From contig MVAQ01000018.1 in the NCBI GenBank assembly GCA_014825775.1, positions 117,336 to 181,335 of the forward strand: a stretch of 64,000 bases of DNA. The letters run 5' to 3'. Made by a program: the position numbers and the translations under genes. The stretch's first letter is position 1. Every line of letters starts with the position of its first letter. Positions 25,580-42,502 of this stretch are shown piece by piece. The notes below the pieces were generated by a model. It was not told the origin of the DNA. It saw only the letters and a list, made by a program, of their open reading frames with translations, and made no database searches. This DNA comes from Krasilnikovozyma curviuscula. Taxonomy: Eukaryota; Basidiomycota; Tremellomycetes; Cystofilobasidiales; Mrakiaceae.

Positions 25580-28500
25580 TCACTCCTGTGGAGTCAAGCT
25601 TTCCCTTCTACTGCGAGGATGACTTCTATTGGGGGTCGAGCTTCTGGGAGAGCTACTGGTATCACGACTAAGGGACCTCCTACGGCTGGGACTTCGACTG
25701 GAGCGTTCGAGTGCTTCACGCAGGTGTGTTGGGTTTGGTGAGGCACCGCGATGTCTTGGAAGGTCGGCACCGGTGAGAGTCACAATGGAAGAACGGCGAG
25801 ACCTATTATCATCGTCAATGAACTGGCTTTCCAGATCCAAGTTGTGGTCCACTTCTCCCATGGATCCTAGCGCGAGTGCAACTCGACACTTGTTTGAAAA
25901 GTAAGGGGGAAGAAGGAATCAGCGGATAGGCGCAAAGGGTCTGGTAAGTAGAAAGCAAATGTTGCTCACCGGAGGACAGTATCGCAGCTCAAATTTAGAA
26001 AGTGACTGGCAGCAAGCGCCGCAGAAAACTCCCCCACAGCCTGGTGAAACAAATGGAGAGCGAGAGACCCATAAGCGATTTCAACAAACAGCATCAAGAT
26101 AAAAGACAGAAAAAAAAGCTAACCTCCACAATAACGTTTCTGCTCCAGGATGGAGAACGAGGTGTGGTTGCCGTTCATGCAAGTTGTGGAATGTGTATCT
26201 GGCACATTCTCAGCTCCACCTTCAGGCAATGCCCAAAGATAGAGGTTTCCACCAGAATCTCCGCTGTAGAGTCTTTCACTAATATCAGTAGAAGCATATG
26301 GAAATATCCATCAGTGGAATGTTTAGCTGAATCTCGAAGGCAAAATAACTGATCATTAAACTCACCCAGAAAACTTCAACGAAGTGACTTCACATCCTTC
26401 ATGTCCAGATCCAGCCTTGTAATGAAGTACTCTGAGAGTTTCCAATCTCCAATGAGCCTTCTCTCCATCTGGCGTGTTTTCAGCTGTCAACTGCCAGAGG
26501 ATGATTTTTCCCTTGGTATGTCCAGTAGCAATGATTTGATGAGTTGTCCATTCGCGTTCGAAGAAGGCCATCGACTTGATTGCATCAGTTGGGTGCGCTG
26601 TGAGGACACTGGAAATAAACGTTCCGTTGAGGGTGTACAGGGAAAGAGTCGAGTGAGAGGCAGTTGCGATGTAACCCTGAATGCGAGAAAAATAGAATGA
26701 GCGAAGAATCGTAGCCAACGAAGAAGAAAGTAGGATGAGATACACTTACACTAGCTTCATTGACAGTGGTGAGATGGATCGGTCCCATTTCGTCACCCCA
26801 GATGGTTCTGATGTAGCGTAGACGATTAATGTCCCAAATGCAAACACTCCCGTCCTTCGATCCAGACAAGAAAATACTCCAAGCTTTTGAGACATGGATG
26901 CAAATGACTCCATCTTCATGAGTCCTCAGCGAGTCAAACTGGGTAAGCGAGCTGGAGTCGGTAGAGGCGAAACGCCAAAGCGAAAGGACTCCAGCCCTCG
27001 AGCCAGATATCAGAGTTTTGTCATCGATGAAGGCCGCACATGTTACATCTGTCCATTCGGTAGTGTTAACAAGCTGAAATGATACTTTATTAGTAATGAA
27101 AAGGAACGATTTGACACGAGACTGGCGCTTACTCGGCGAGCATCTGAATAGATTCTAAATCCGCCGCCCGAGAAACCCCACTCAACAGACTGGCCCCGGT
27201 TTGGTACTGGAATTCGTTGATCAGGCCATGGTTGGAATCTAGAAGTCACAGTGTGCGGTAGGATTCCGTAAACCGGGAATTTGATGCCTAGTAAATTGAA
27301 AAATGGAATATGTCAACAAGAAGCTGAAATGAAATAACGTAATAGAACACATACCATGAATCGGAGCTGCACTCTGAATAATAAGACTATAGTTCTCTGC
27401 AATTCCAAATCTTACACCAAACGGCAAAGTCATTTTCCCACTGACGATCCTCCTAGGGTGCATTTCAGTGAAGACTTTCTTTGGTGTCTGACCAAAGTTG
27501 TGAATGATTCCAACAGTCGCTGCTCGTTCGTTGGGATCTATAATTTTGTCCAGATCTGGAATAAAGTAGCATTTAATGAGAATTGTTAGGATCCTCGCCA
27601 ACGCCGGCCACATCGCCAAATGACTTACCGACAGATCCGATATAACTCAGAGGGTGGAACACGTTGAGGTGAGTGACGCTCCTCTGATGGATACCAAAAA
27701 TCAAATCGAGCCATGCAGGTAAACTATAATGGGGACAAGCAAGCGAGGAGAGACAATTTGTCAATCACTTTGAGTTGAGAGAGAAAAGGCATCGCAGACT
27801 AACTGCAGTGAAACGTAATCGGACTCGAGCGCCTAGAATAATTCACAGAATTTTTTTTTGTCAGAACATCAATGAGAGCCAAACCCCCATCCTCGTTGTA
27901 TTTTTCTATACCCACCTCTCGCATCTTGGTGACAAACAACAACGGATCGTCGTGAGCCCAAGGAGGCAACTCAACATGGTCCACCTCTCCGCCGCTCTGC
28001 CTAAATCCAAACTCGTGGTGATTTTGGTTCAATAAAAAGTCTCCGAAACCACTGTAAAACTGAGGTATGAGCTCTCGAACGTCCCCTCTGTTTTCACCAC
28101 AAGCTGATTCCCAAGCGCGAGGCACAGACGAGAAGAGTCTATCAGCCAGATCAAACGTTCCTCCCTGTGATTAAAGAATTGAAAAGTAAATTTAGCACCT
28201 CACCAATACTAGCTAAATAGGCTCAATTTACCTGTAGAGACAGAAACATTTCTGTGAAAGGCGACTGTCGAATAAGGAATCCCGCGACGATCATGGACGA
28301 CGAGAAATGAGTTCCGTAGTGGCTGTTTAACCAAATAGAAGATGAGAATAAGCTGGAAAATTTTGAAATGTTCAGAAGAAACTTACAAAGGCTTTTCACC
28401 AGCTAGCTCGACATTCTCGTATCTTTCAGCTGCCGCTGCCTTCCTAGCTTGAGTAAGCGCTCCCATTGGCACCGCGAGATCCCTAAAAGTGGACTTCAGA

Positions 28501-31500
28501 TTCAGAATAAGATTGGGAGATGTGTAATTTTTTACGACCCCTGCAAAGCCAACATTTGTGAGCCGAATCTCCCTAGGTCTACGCTTCGAGATTTTTAACT
28601 TACAAGGAAAAACTGGATACTGAGTGACATCATTCGGCGTCCTCCCTGCAACCTGATTGATGATAACCAAGTAGGCGAACGTTGAGATCTGTCTGTGAAC
28701 CCACCTATTCGTGGCATCATCCAGCTCAGGAAGCTTTAGACCACTCAAAATACCCGTTACACGAGAAGCGATTTTGTTCGTCAAGTTATTCGTTAAGAAG
28801 TCGCCAATGACACCCTTGTTTGATGGCGAGTCGTTTCGGTTGATGAGACGGGATGCGATGGTTTCTCGATTCTTCTTTGTAGGGAAGACGAGCAAAAAAT
28901 TTCGCGAGTCTTTGAAATAAAGCTCGAGACTATAAAGAGGAATAGTTAGATGCTGGGATTTGGGAGATGAGCAGTCCGTACTTACCCGACATCTCTAAAG
29001 AGAAACGCTCTTTTGGTGATCTCTACCACGTCGGCGTATGACCAGTGATGACATTCTCTCTCTTTCGAGTCCACTTGAGCTGTAGTTCCAGATGGGATAG
29101 AGAAAACATCCTTCTCAGCAACGTCAGAGTCTACGATGTCTCCACTCGGGTCCTGAGCTAGCCCATCAATGAGGTAGATGTTTTTCTTCGTCAAAACTAA
29201 CAGTCCAGGACAAGCATCGACGCCAACTATGCGAACAGTGTTCTGGAAGGAAAATGGAGACCATTAGACGATTAAAATACCAATCAGAAAACGCTGAAGC
29301 TCACGTGAATCTGAACATCGCAGAAGGTGCATGTCAGTCAAAAAATAATTTGGGAAAGGGAAGAGGTATAGAACTTACTTCTTCGATGACCTCTCCCCGC
29401 TCAAGACTTTCGACAACACGAAGATGATGAGGATTGTGGGGGATTTCTTCTTCCTCTTCTTCCTCTGTTGCTGAATCCACACTTCTTGAAGCGCCATTGA
29501 CAGCAGTCCCATCTTGTTTTGCGGCTGGCGGTCGAGATTCATCACCCAGGGCAAATGGATCTTCCCAAGGAGGTCTGTTTTTTGTTGAAGTCGCGCTGAG
29601 GAGCTCATCTGCTTCCGGTACTGCTGCACGGTCTTTCTTCGCTGACCGTTTGGGGTAGAAGGAGGACGAACCATCGGCAGCATCAGGGATCGCTCGTTCC
29701 AGCCTAAGTCTTTGACGTAGTGGTCCTTCCGATCCGTCAAGTCTCCAATCTGCCGGAGGCACATCAGATGGGTACAGGCCACGCTCTTGTTCAAGACTCA
29801 TTTGGAGTTTTGGCCATTCTATGATCTCGACCTTTCGACTATGATTTTTAGCTTCCTGGCTAGCTTTTGCGAAGCGACTACTTTCCTATTGAGCCAAAGA
29901 AGAGGGGTCAAGATCGGGACAACAGTAGCACCACGTCTGTATATACTCAGAATGAGAACTTACAACTGAGAGAATAATCTGGCGCCAAGCAGCATTCCTG
30001 TCTTTCGATGACTGGAATCGTGTGTCTTCGGATGGGGGTTTCAAGAGCGCCATTGTTGGCCGAAGTTCCAGTGATCGAGATATTGACATTGAAGATTCCA
30101 TTGAGTCGATGCTGGCGAAGCTTTCGCCTGTATTGCGACGAGATAGAGAGATGCGTTTGTGTAGATTTGAGATAATTGGTGATGTCGAGAAGTTACGATC
30201 GGTATCTAAAGCTGCGGGTAGTAGTTTTGAGATCTTAAAAAAGAGAAATTCTATCAATTTGGTGTTGATAACAAAACAAAGCAATGAAAATTGAGGTACT
30301 CACTTCCAACTTGACGGACGAAGAAATTCTAGCTTTCGAAAAGATTCTCAGGGATTGAAGAATGGAGTCTCTTAGATTTTGGACTTCTGCAGTCAGTTCA
30401 GGAGTACGGTACACTGTGGTGGATGCAGACTTCGCCAAGTAATCAGCAGAGGCTTTTACGATGCTGTCCAAAATAAGACGTTTGGAGGTGACCAGTTTGG
30501 AGAAGGATGGTGAAGAGACAAAAAGTCCGGTGATGGTTGCAAAAATATGAGCCATATCTGAGAAGAGGCTGTCAGCTGGTGGAGGCACTGTCAAAAGAAG
30601 TCAAGTCAGTTGCCAGGATGTTCAACGCCAACTTGAATGGGAAGACACCTACATGATATAACTTCGCCCGAGTCTTCATCGTTCTGGCTGTTCTCTGATT
30701 GAGAACCATGGTGTTCATCATTATCGGAGCCAACAGCTCTGTCTCCAGCAGCCTTTAGCCCATGCTCTAGTACCTCGAGTACTGCAGGAAAAATGTAGGA
30801 GCAGACCACAGTTTGAGGCTGTGAGTCAATTTCCACACTTCCTGTGAGTATTCTGAAGGAAGCCACATGAACTGCAGGACCCCAGATAACAGGCAATATT
30901 TTGGTGAGAAGTTGAAAGCCACCTTCTTGGTCGAACTTCTTTGAGAAGGAATCGCCGAAGGTCGCAGATGTGAATTGGGCGATGATGTCCATAGTGGGTA
31001 ATGTTACTGAAGGACTTGGAGTGTTTGAGAGGAGGAGCAAGAGAATTCGGTGAATCGGAAGAGCTGAGTGGAATTTCGTCAGATGGGCGGGGTTATGAAG
31101 GAGGTCCGCCAGCATGTTGAGGACCAAGAGACCTGAATCCACAGGGCGATCAAAGTCAGTGTTGTCAGATGTTGACATAGTCCCACACAATGATGAGACC
31201 AGATAGGCCACGAGAGGTTTTATAGTGTCTTCTGTTGAGAAATGCTGATGAGCTGCCAGACGGATCGTTTCTGTTGCCGCACATAGTTGTCAGTACATCT
31301 CGGGTCTCGATTGAAAAGGAGCAGTTGAGCAAATATAACTCACGAACTAGGAAGGGAACCATCTCATCTTGATAGAACCCAGCTCTCAAAGCGAACAATA
31401 ACTTCCTCATCAGACTCATCTTCTTGAACAATCGTTGTCGAATGTTGAACCGCTTAAACTTGCTGGATTCCATGAGACACCTGAAGTGTTGGAGATGTGC

Positions 31501-34297
31501 CTTTTGAACGTCCTTTGGCGCCTTTGACCAAAGTTCGAAATCAAGTGCGATGTATCGGTATCCAGTTGAGTTGCTGATGGTTGCGATGCTGTGTTAGAGC
31601 GAACGTTAGTTAACCTTACCCCAGCAGATACACCTTCATTACTTACTCTGGTTTATCGATGTTTACACCTAGAGAGCCCATGATGGCCTTCAGACCTTCC
31701 ACGGTCATCAATTTACTCATCTTAGATCTGAGGAGGTGAGCGAGAATCTCGTATCCGTCTGAGAAATCATCATGTCAGAGATAGAAAAGGTTGTAGATAT
31801 GGAAGATCAACTCACGAGAACGTTCCATGTCTTCACTGTTTCTCCAGTTTTCTCTGACGGCCTCCACAAACAATATCTGCGTATCCCTCAACTCTTCCTT
31901 AGTCTATGCGGTCCAGTAAAGCTACAATTTAGGAGCCTGAAAATGTTTCTTTTTTAAGCCCACTCACCATTGCCGCTTCAACCAGCTTCAACAAAACCGC
32001 GCTTCCTCCAACACCCCAGACAGACTCGTCCATACTCCGCCTTCCTTCCACAGCGACGATTTCTCCTCGAAGTATACCCAACCCTTCTTTCAGCCTCCTC
32101 GCTTGCTGCAATTTGGGTATCGCTCCATTTAGCGCCACCCATTCCACTTCTTCCTCCCCTGTTGTGACCGGCGGAAGAGGCATCATCGTTGTTGACCTGA
32201 TGACGTGTTCAGCTGACAGCGAGAGCAAGATGTCGGATTCCTCAATGACACCGCCGTCTTTGATTCCCTTCACTAGCGATTCGACTCCGGCTCTACCACC
32301 GCCTTGAGCAGAACTCAGAAAGATGTTGAGCGAGGTACTTCCTTCATAGGTCAAGAATCCACCTAGGTTAACTTGGAAATTTCCGGAGTACCTGGGACCA
32401 AGATGATGTGCGAGTAAGAAGAAGTCTTCAGCCACTGGTTGTGAGAAGATGTACGTCGACGAGATGGAGAGATGGGTGTGGTTCTTAGCTGGAGATGGGG
32501 ACAGGTTTGTTCCTCCCAACCTCGCCGATATGCGAGTGGTGATGGATGAAAGAGTAGGTGGGTACGGATACTTGAGAGTTTGACAGCTACGGCCATCCAG
32601 AATGAGAGAAACTTCACCGAGTGAGCTACCTTTTCCTTTACGGCAGACGAGGCCGATGAGGACCCAGCGACTGAGTGGAAGGACGACATCTCCAACCAGC
32701 GTCTTCGCAGGCCCTGATCCTGATACAAAGATGTTTCCATTACTAGACACTCCTAGCTTCATCAAGACTTTCCCTTCAGCTTCCATGGTCAACAGCTCCA
32801 GATCCATCAGCAGGTCGATTTGTGAAACGTTGACCCAACTCAAGAAGGACCAGCCGGCAGACGACGACTTTTGAATGAAGGGAACTGCTGGAAGGGAAGG
32901 GAAGTAGATGGATGATGGTGCAAGTGAAAGGTTAAACAGTGGTGGTTGTCGTGATTTCATGGCATGTTTGAGCAAGCTAAGGACTTCGGAGTTGAGGGAG
33001 GGGGGACGGCCGGGTGTGAGAGCAAGTGAGAACAGGTTTCTCGCTTCAAGTGGGCTGCATCCGAATTCTAGCAGTCGTCGCAGTAACTTGAGCATGGCGG
33101 TTCGAAGAGGAGTCGGCGGTGGTGTAGAGACGTTGTTGGAGTCAGGGAAACAGAGTCGAACCAGGCCGGATAGAATACCCTCCTCTTTAGTGATGAGAAT
33201 GAGATTTCTTGTACTTCTGGACGTGATTTTTTCCAGCAGCAGCAAGAGCGCGGCTGTTCCGATCATGTCTACATCCTCGTCCAAGTCATCCTCAAACAAC
33301 CTCACTTGAACAAGAATACTGAGACACTGAGGGAACACCAGGTAGCCTAACTTCTCTTCCTTCTCCAACAGGCTGATCTTAGCTTCAAATTCTGTCTGAG
33401 AAGAAGGAGTTGCTGAGAAGAAATTCGCCCAGAGAGATTCAGATAGTGGCGCAAAGTCACCGAAGGCGAAAGCCAGAAGCAACGAATGTGTGGTTGGATA
33501 TCTGAGAAGACCAGAGAGACGAAGGGTTTCGAGTAGGGTTGGGAACGAGATCATTTGCTAGGGAGCCAAATTGACGGCATCAATCGTCTCTTCCAGCAAA
33601 TCAGATCTTGAGGAAACGCAGGCTGGCCACTTACATCGAAATACTGCCTTCCTCTTCTTCCAACGTTACCAAAACCACTCATTGCACAAACTAAACACCC
33701 AAAGATCAATCTAAGAGCTTCTACCCGTAATTTGATCTCCTCTTCAGACGGTGGAACAAGCTCAGGTATCACAAACATTGATGACGAGCTGCTAGGTCCT
33801 TCTCTGTTTGGCGTCACAGTACCAGGAGAAACCGGTTCGTGGGATATCGAGCTGTTCGAGTGTTTGCTGGTCGTCGTTGGTGCTGATGGTGCTGATGGTG
33901 CTAACGAGCCGATCGTCGAAACGAGTACGACGAACCCACCTATTTCGGTAAAGACTGATTTGAGATCATCTTTACCAGAAGAAGTCACTAGAGCATGATT
34001 GATAGTACTAAGAAGCTAGTGGATACAGAGCCTCTATCAATTCCTGTTCTGCTGCAGATGATTTACAATGGACGAAACGCTTACCTCGACCTGACGACTC
34101 AACGAGCCCTGGACTGAGCCTCCCATCTCCTGCAGCTCTGCCATAGCCTCCCTGAGCTGCTCGTCCAACGTGGGAAGTAAGATCCCTTCATCGCTCACTG
34201 CTGCTGCTGTTTCGTCTGCGGGCTTTGGTGCTACCGACAGGGAGGGAATCGATGCTGCTGGCTGGTTGAGAACCGAATTCAGGAAATTGGAGAACAT
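25580..34297 (-). CDS. BEACH-WD40 protein with a FYVE-like C-terminal cysteine module
   Basis: This is a giant cytosolic scaffold of the BEACH family (yeast Bph1, animal LYST, WDFY3/ALFY) that acts in vacuole, autophagy or membrane traffic. The ATG at 34297 opens [16 protein letters not shown]. Helical armadillo-like regions follow, with a concanavalin A-like domain near 32.3-32.9 kb ([20 protein letters not shown]). A PH-BEACH domain (29 kb) precedes the BEACH core: [46 protein letters not shown] and [16 protein letters not shown]40 blades fill 26.2-27.2 kb. The last exons encode [16 protein letters not shown] and LRYCPPC, a FYVE-like zinc module, then an Arg/Ser-rich tail ending at 25580. 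Length is roughly 2,400 to 2,500 residues over more than 20 exons. It starts 222 bp from the divergent DHR1 gene. Confidence 0.88.
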
Positions 34298-34519
34298 CTC
34301 TGGCCCTCACTGGGACCTGCTGGATACCAATATCCCCCAGTACTTGAACAGTTCAAATCTTCGATTCAAATGGTGTTTCGGTCAGGTTCTCGCCTGAGTA
34401 GCCTCGCCTGGTAAGAGCGCAGAATTATCGTCGCCACTGGCTGACTGCTAACCAAATCAGCAGGATTCTCACTCAAAGGCATCTGTGAGGCTATCGAGTG
34501 AGCCCATCGGGATAGCAGA
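34298..34519. promoter_or_regulatory. Bidirectional promoter region, BEACH gene / DHR1
   Basis: Only 222 bp separate the two divergent start codons, so both promoters and 5' UTRs must share this sequence. No TATA box is certain. Confidence 0.5.
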
Positions 34520-39219
<4,700 letters not shown>

Positions 39220-39542
39220 ATTGATACAGTATATTCACGGATTTCCCCCGAAACATGGCCTCGTGCGCCAATAAGCAAGGTTTGGTGTTGCCATCGCGTC
39301 ACGACGACCCCCCCCCCCAAATCGCGTATCCTTAAGCTCGGCCAACCGTCAGCCAGCGTTCAGTCTCAGCCGTCTTTCAGCTAGTGGGTCCTTCTCAACG
39401 CTGATAGTGTCATAGAGCTTTCTCTGAAGTTCCCCCTACCCGTAGTTACAATTTAATCTCGTGTGTTTCCAGGCCAACTTCACTGGCTTAAACCAGCGGT
39501 TGTTAGCCCCACTCAGCCTCAGCCTACCCCTCTAGCTCAAAC
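39220..39542. other. Intergenic region with an 11-nt C run
   Basis: This is the 3' flank of DHR1 and the upstream region of the membrane protein gene. It holds a homopolymer of 11 C at 39308-39318 in CGACGAC context. No gene is seen. Confidence 0.5.
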
Positions 39543-40694
39543 ATGCCCAAAAAGTCTGACGGCAAGAAGGATCGGCCTCGTTCACCCCCTCCTAGCATGG
39601 TGACAGCCTTCTCAACGCTCCTCGTCTGCTCCCTCATCGTACCCCTTGCTGTCTGGATCTTCACATCAGCAAACATTTCACCTGACTATTCCAGCGTGGT
39701 AAATCCTTCAACTTTTGATCCTGTCGAGCAATTTCAGAAGGGTGTCACCGGAGTAAGAGAGGGAGAGTGGGACGAACGGGTCCATCATGAGCAGGATGGT
39801 CACGGTGCTGAAAGGCTATTATCGTCACCAGCCACCAACAGCCCTCAGCATAAAGTAGAGAAGTTGGAGAAAAGGCAGCAGCAGAGACAACGTAAGAAGC
39901 AGGTGAATGCAGAAGAAGACGAGGGTCCTGACGGACGTTTCCATATACTAGGTTAGTATCCGGTCGCTTGTTGCTCTCACTTTCCCTTTTCTTTTTACTA
40001 AAAAGGCTCGCTTCGATTATAAGTCTATGTACTTCCGGTCCTAGGACATCTGGCTGGATATCCTTGGCTGCTGGTTAAGCTGGTATGGAGCCTCATCCTT
40101 ACAATCCTTTCCTTCACCTACATCATCACTCTCCCAGTTACTTTGCCACTATATTACACTATCAAGGTTGTCGTCATTGCTCCGTTCAATCTATGCGTCT
40201 CATTTGGTTATGCGCTGGCACCGATTGGAGTCCTGCTCGCAGGCAGTGGCATGCTCGGGATCGCAGTTGGCGCGGGAGGCGGAGGGGCCTTTAGTGTAAT
40301 CAAAGGTATCGTAATCTCCCTTTATGGTGGAGAAAAAGGGAAAGAGATAGATACAGTTACTGGAAGGAGGAGCAATGGCGCCTTAAACAAACAAATCCCT
40401 CCGATGAATGATCAAAAGAAATCCGACTCTTACATCAGCCATTCCCAATATCGAACACCACTCTCAGCGCCTCAACCACGTCATTTAGCTCCACCTTTCC
40501 TGACAACATCGTCTTCAGCATATCGCCTTCACCCTCCGGGTTTCGTCGCCACTCGCCAGCCTGCCGAAGATGTTGTCGAAGAAGAAACCGAAGAGGATGA
40601 CGACCCACCGGAGTCATTCATGCCAATTCCGCGTGTTGATAAGAGTATGGTTGGGTTGCGGGTGAGGAGGAGTAGGAAATTCGAGTACGATTGA
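39543..40694 (+). CDS. Unrecognised multi-pass membrane protein
   Basis: The family is not recognised. Two exons (39543 to about 39952, about 40045 to 40694) give 353 residues or so. The N-terminus is basic (MPKKSDGKKDRPRSPPP), followed by a helix MVTAFSTLLVCSLIVPLAVW. A charged loop of about 100 residues comes next, with an Arg/Lys/Gln-rich coiled stretch (EKLEKRQQQRQRKK). The second exon opens GHLAGYPWLLVKLVW and has two or three more hydrophobic segments (LILTILSFTYIITLPVTLPL, GYALAPIGVLLAGS) and a Gly-rich turn (AVGAGGGGAFSVIKG). The cytosolic-looking tail is Pro-rich and acidic (VVEEETEEDDDPPES) and ends SRKFEYD. Splicing at ILG/HLAG keeps frame. It may be a small ER or Golgi membrane adaptor; this is inference. 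Confidence 0.65.
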
Positions 40695-42395
40695 GCAAAT
40701 TGGTGTCGACTCACAGATAGTGTTGTGAAGATAGAGGAATGGTGTGTAAGCTTGGTTGACAATTAACGAACTTTTATGATGTAATGTGGCTTCTGAACTT
40801 GATTTTGATGAGACTGCTATTTGATGAGAGAAACAAAGCCGGAGCTGAATGGAAGACTTATTTCGTCTACCCATCTGTTGTTTTGACCCGCCACACTGCT
40901 TCAGGAGGTAATAATATCATAATCGACAGTCTCACCTAGGACTATGAATATGATTGCTACCCACCGCCTCTTCCCACTTACTTCATTCTGTCAACCAGTG
41001 ACCTTGGTTCTAAAGAGATAGTCCAGTTCACACATTTCTTGTTTCACGGTCTTATTTCAAACAACCATCCATCCTGCATCTTGGCTCCATCCAGAGCCAG
41101 GCCTAGGAAGAAGTGTTACCGAAGTACAGTCACCTTCTTATCATATAACTGCCAGACAAACTCTCAAAAAAGTTCTAAATGTCTGCTTAAGATATCTAAC
41201 ATTGAACGCTGCTTACCTGAAGTTCCGAAAGGTTTCGAAGAGCTGGAAGTTCCTTAGTTGGACCACTGGGACAGCACGAACAGATGACTAAGGCTCAAAG
41301 TCAGAACTCGGTCGACGAGATCTTCACATATGTATCGACCCTTACCTGCAATAGAACTAATAATCAGCCACCGATCGGGCTAACCGAACCCCAAAGCCAC
41401 CTCTCCAGTCTCCTTCACCCGTTTAGATCTGTCAAAGTAGCACATATAATGACATAGAATGACCTAGAGAAAAGACCAATGAATTGATATGGGGACCGGG
41501 ATTTGAGAGGTATGTCTCATCGATCTGCACGTATCAGGAGGAGGACAACATTGATGTATTTACTACAATCCCAAGGTACCATATATAGATTAGAATCTGA
41601 TACTAGAATCCAAAACAAAACATCCTCGAGAGTAATCAAGAGTGCATCAGGTCCAGTCTGATGTGGACTCATCACGCTACTGAGCATCTGCGAGGCACAA
41701 CAACTGAGCAGATGTTGCGGGCGGAAGTAGGAAACGATCACTCATGATTTTTGAGTTGATCAATGCAGATATGGGGCAGAAGTTACTTGGATGACATGTA
41801 GACACTGTGCTATTAAGTGTCATGTTGCATTGTCCCGCAACGAGAAGAAGCAAGCTCTAGCTCCCGATATGGTGATGTCAGCTTAGGATACTGTAACCCC
41901 TTTATTTTAGCTGTTTGATTGATTTTTCTCTTTTTGCCGGTCTTCAACCAAGTTTTGAACGATGGAAAACTCTTGTGTCATTCTGAGTTGTGGGTGTATT
42001 TAGACCAGCTTGTTATTATCAGTTTTCTGGTGATCGTGGAGTCCAACTGTGTCTTTAAGCGTTTCACTTACAAGACATCAGAGTAGTTCCAAGGGTGCAG
42101 AGTTCTCGCTGTCCGCTGCCGAACGAGACGGACGGAGGATAGCTCAGGCGATGGTGGACCATGTTTGTTGACGGGATGCGGCGCCTGAGCTGGCACACCC
42201 CACGGTGGTTCTGCCTGTGAAGAAGAGGGAACGAGTGGTGTGTGGGTGCTGAGGCTATAACTCTGCCGTTTTCTCGTCGATTATTACTGGAGTAATGTTC
42301 GTATTTTGTTCGTTTTTTGTTTCGTATTTTGTTCCTGGCAGGGCGGAGCACGAAAGCAACGACCAGTCTGTTGAAAAGGGCAAGGAAACAATAAG
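40695..42395. other. Gene-poor region
   Basis: About 1.7 kb without a supported coding exon. Frames are short and AT-richer than the flanking genes. I see no transposon ends, repeats or structured RNA that I can name. Confidence 0.5.
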
Positions 42396-42502
42396 GACCG
42401 ATTAGCTCAGCTGGTTAGAGCGTGGTGCTAATACGATTAGTTTAATACACTTCAGCTGCCTGTGTAACGCCAAGGTCAGCGGTTCGATCCCGCTATTGGT
42501 CA
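42396..42502 (+). tRNA. tRNA-Ile (anticodon AAU) with a 33-nt intron
   Basis: The cloverleaf is complete. The acceptor stem pairs 42396-42402 with 42495-42501 (one G-U). The D arm has GCTC pairing with GAGC. The anticodon stem TGGTG pairs with CGCCA, with the loop CT-AAT-A. The T arm has AGCGG, TTCGATC and CCGCT, and the discriminator is A. AAT at 42430-42432 reads as AAU (inosine-modified, IAU), which decodes isoleucine. A 33-nt intron at 42434-42466 lies at the canonical site after position 37. The intron carries ATTAG, exactly complementary to CTAAT of the anticodon loop. Internal A and B boxes are present, the latter GGTTCGATCCC. It is the only RNA gene I find. Confidence 0.95.

Noticed and set aside
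22288..34297. BRCT and BEACH as one fused gene
   Set aside because: BEACH stop at 25580 is in a sensible tail and the linking splice site is weak. Kept as a possible read-through only.
42436..42466. snoRNA or other RNA inside the tRNA intron
   Set aside because: The intron is only 33 nt and lacks C/D or H/ACA boxes.
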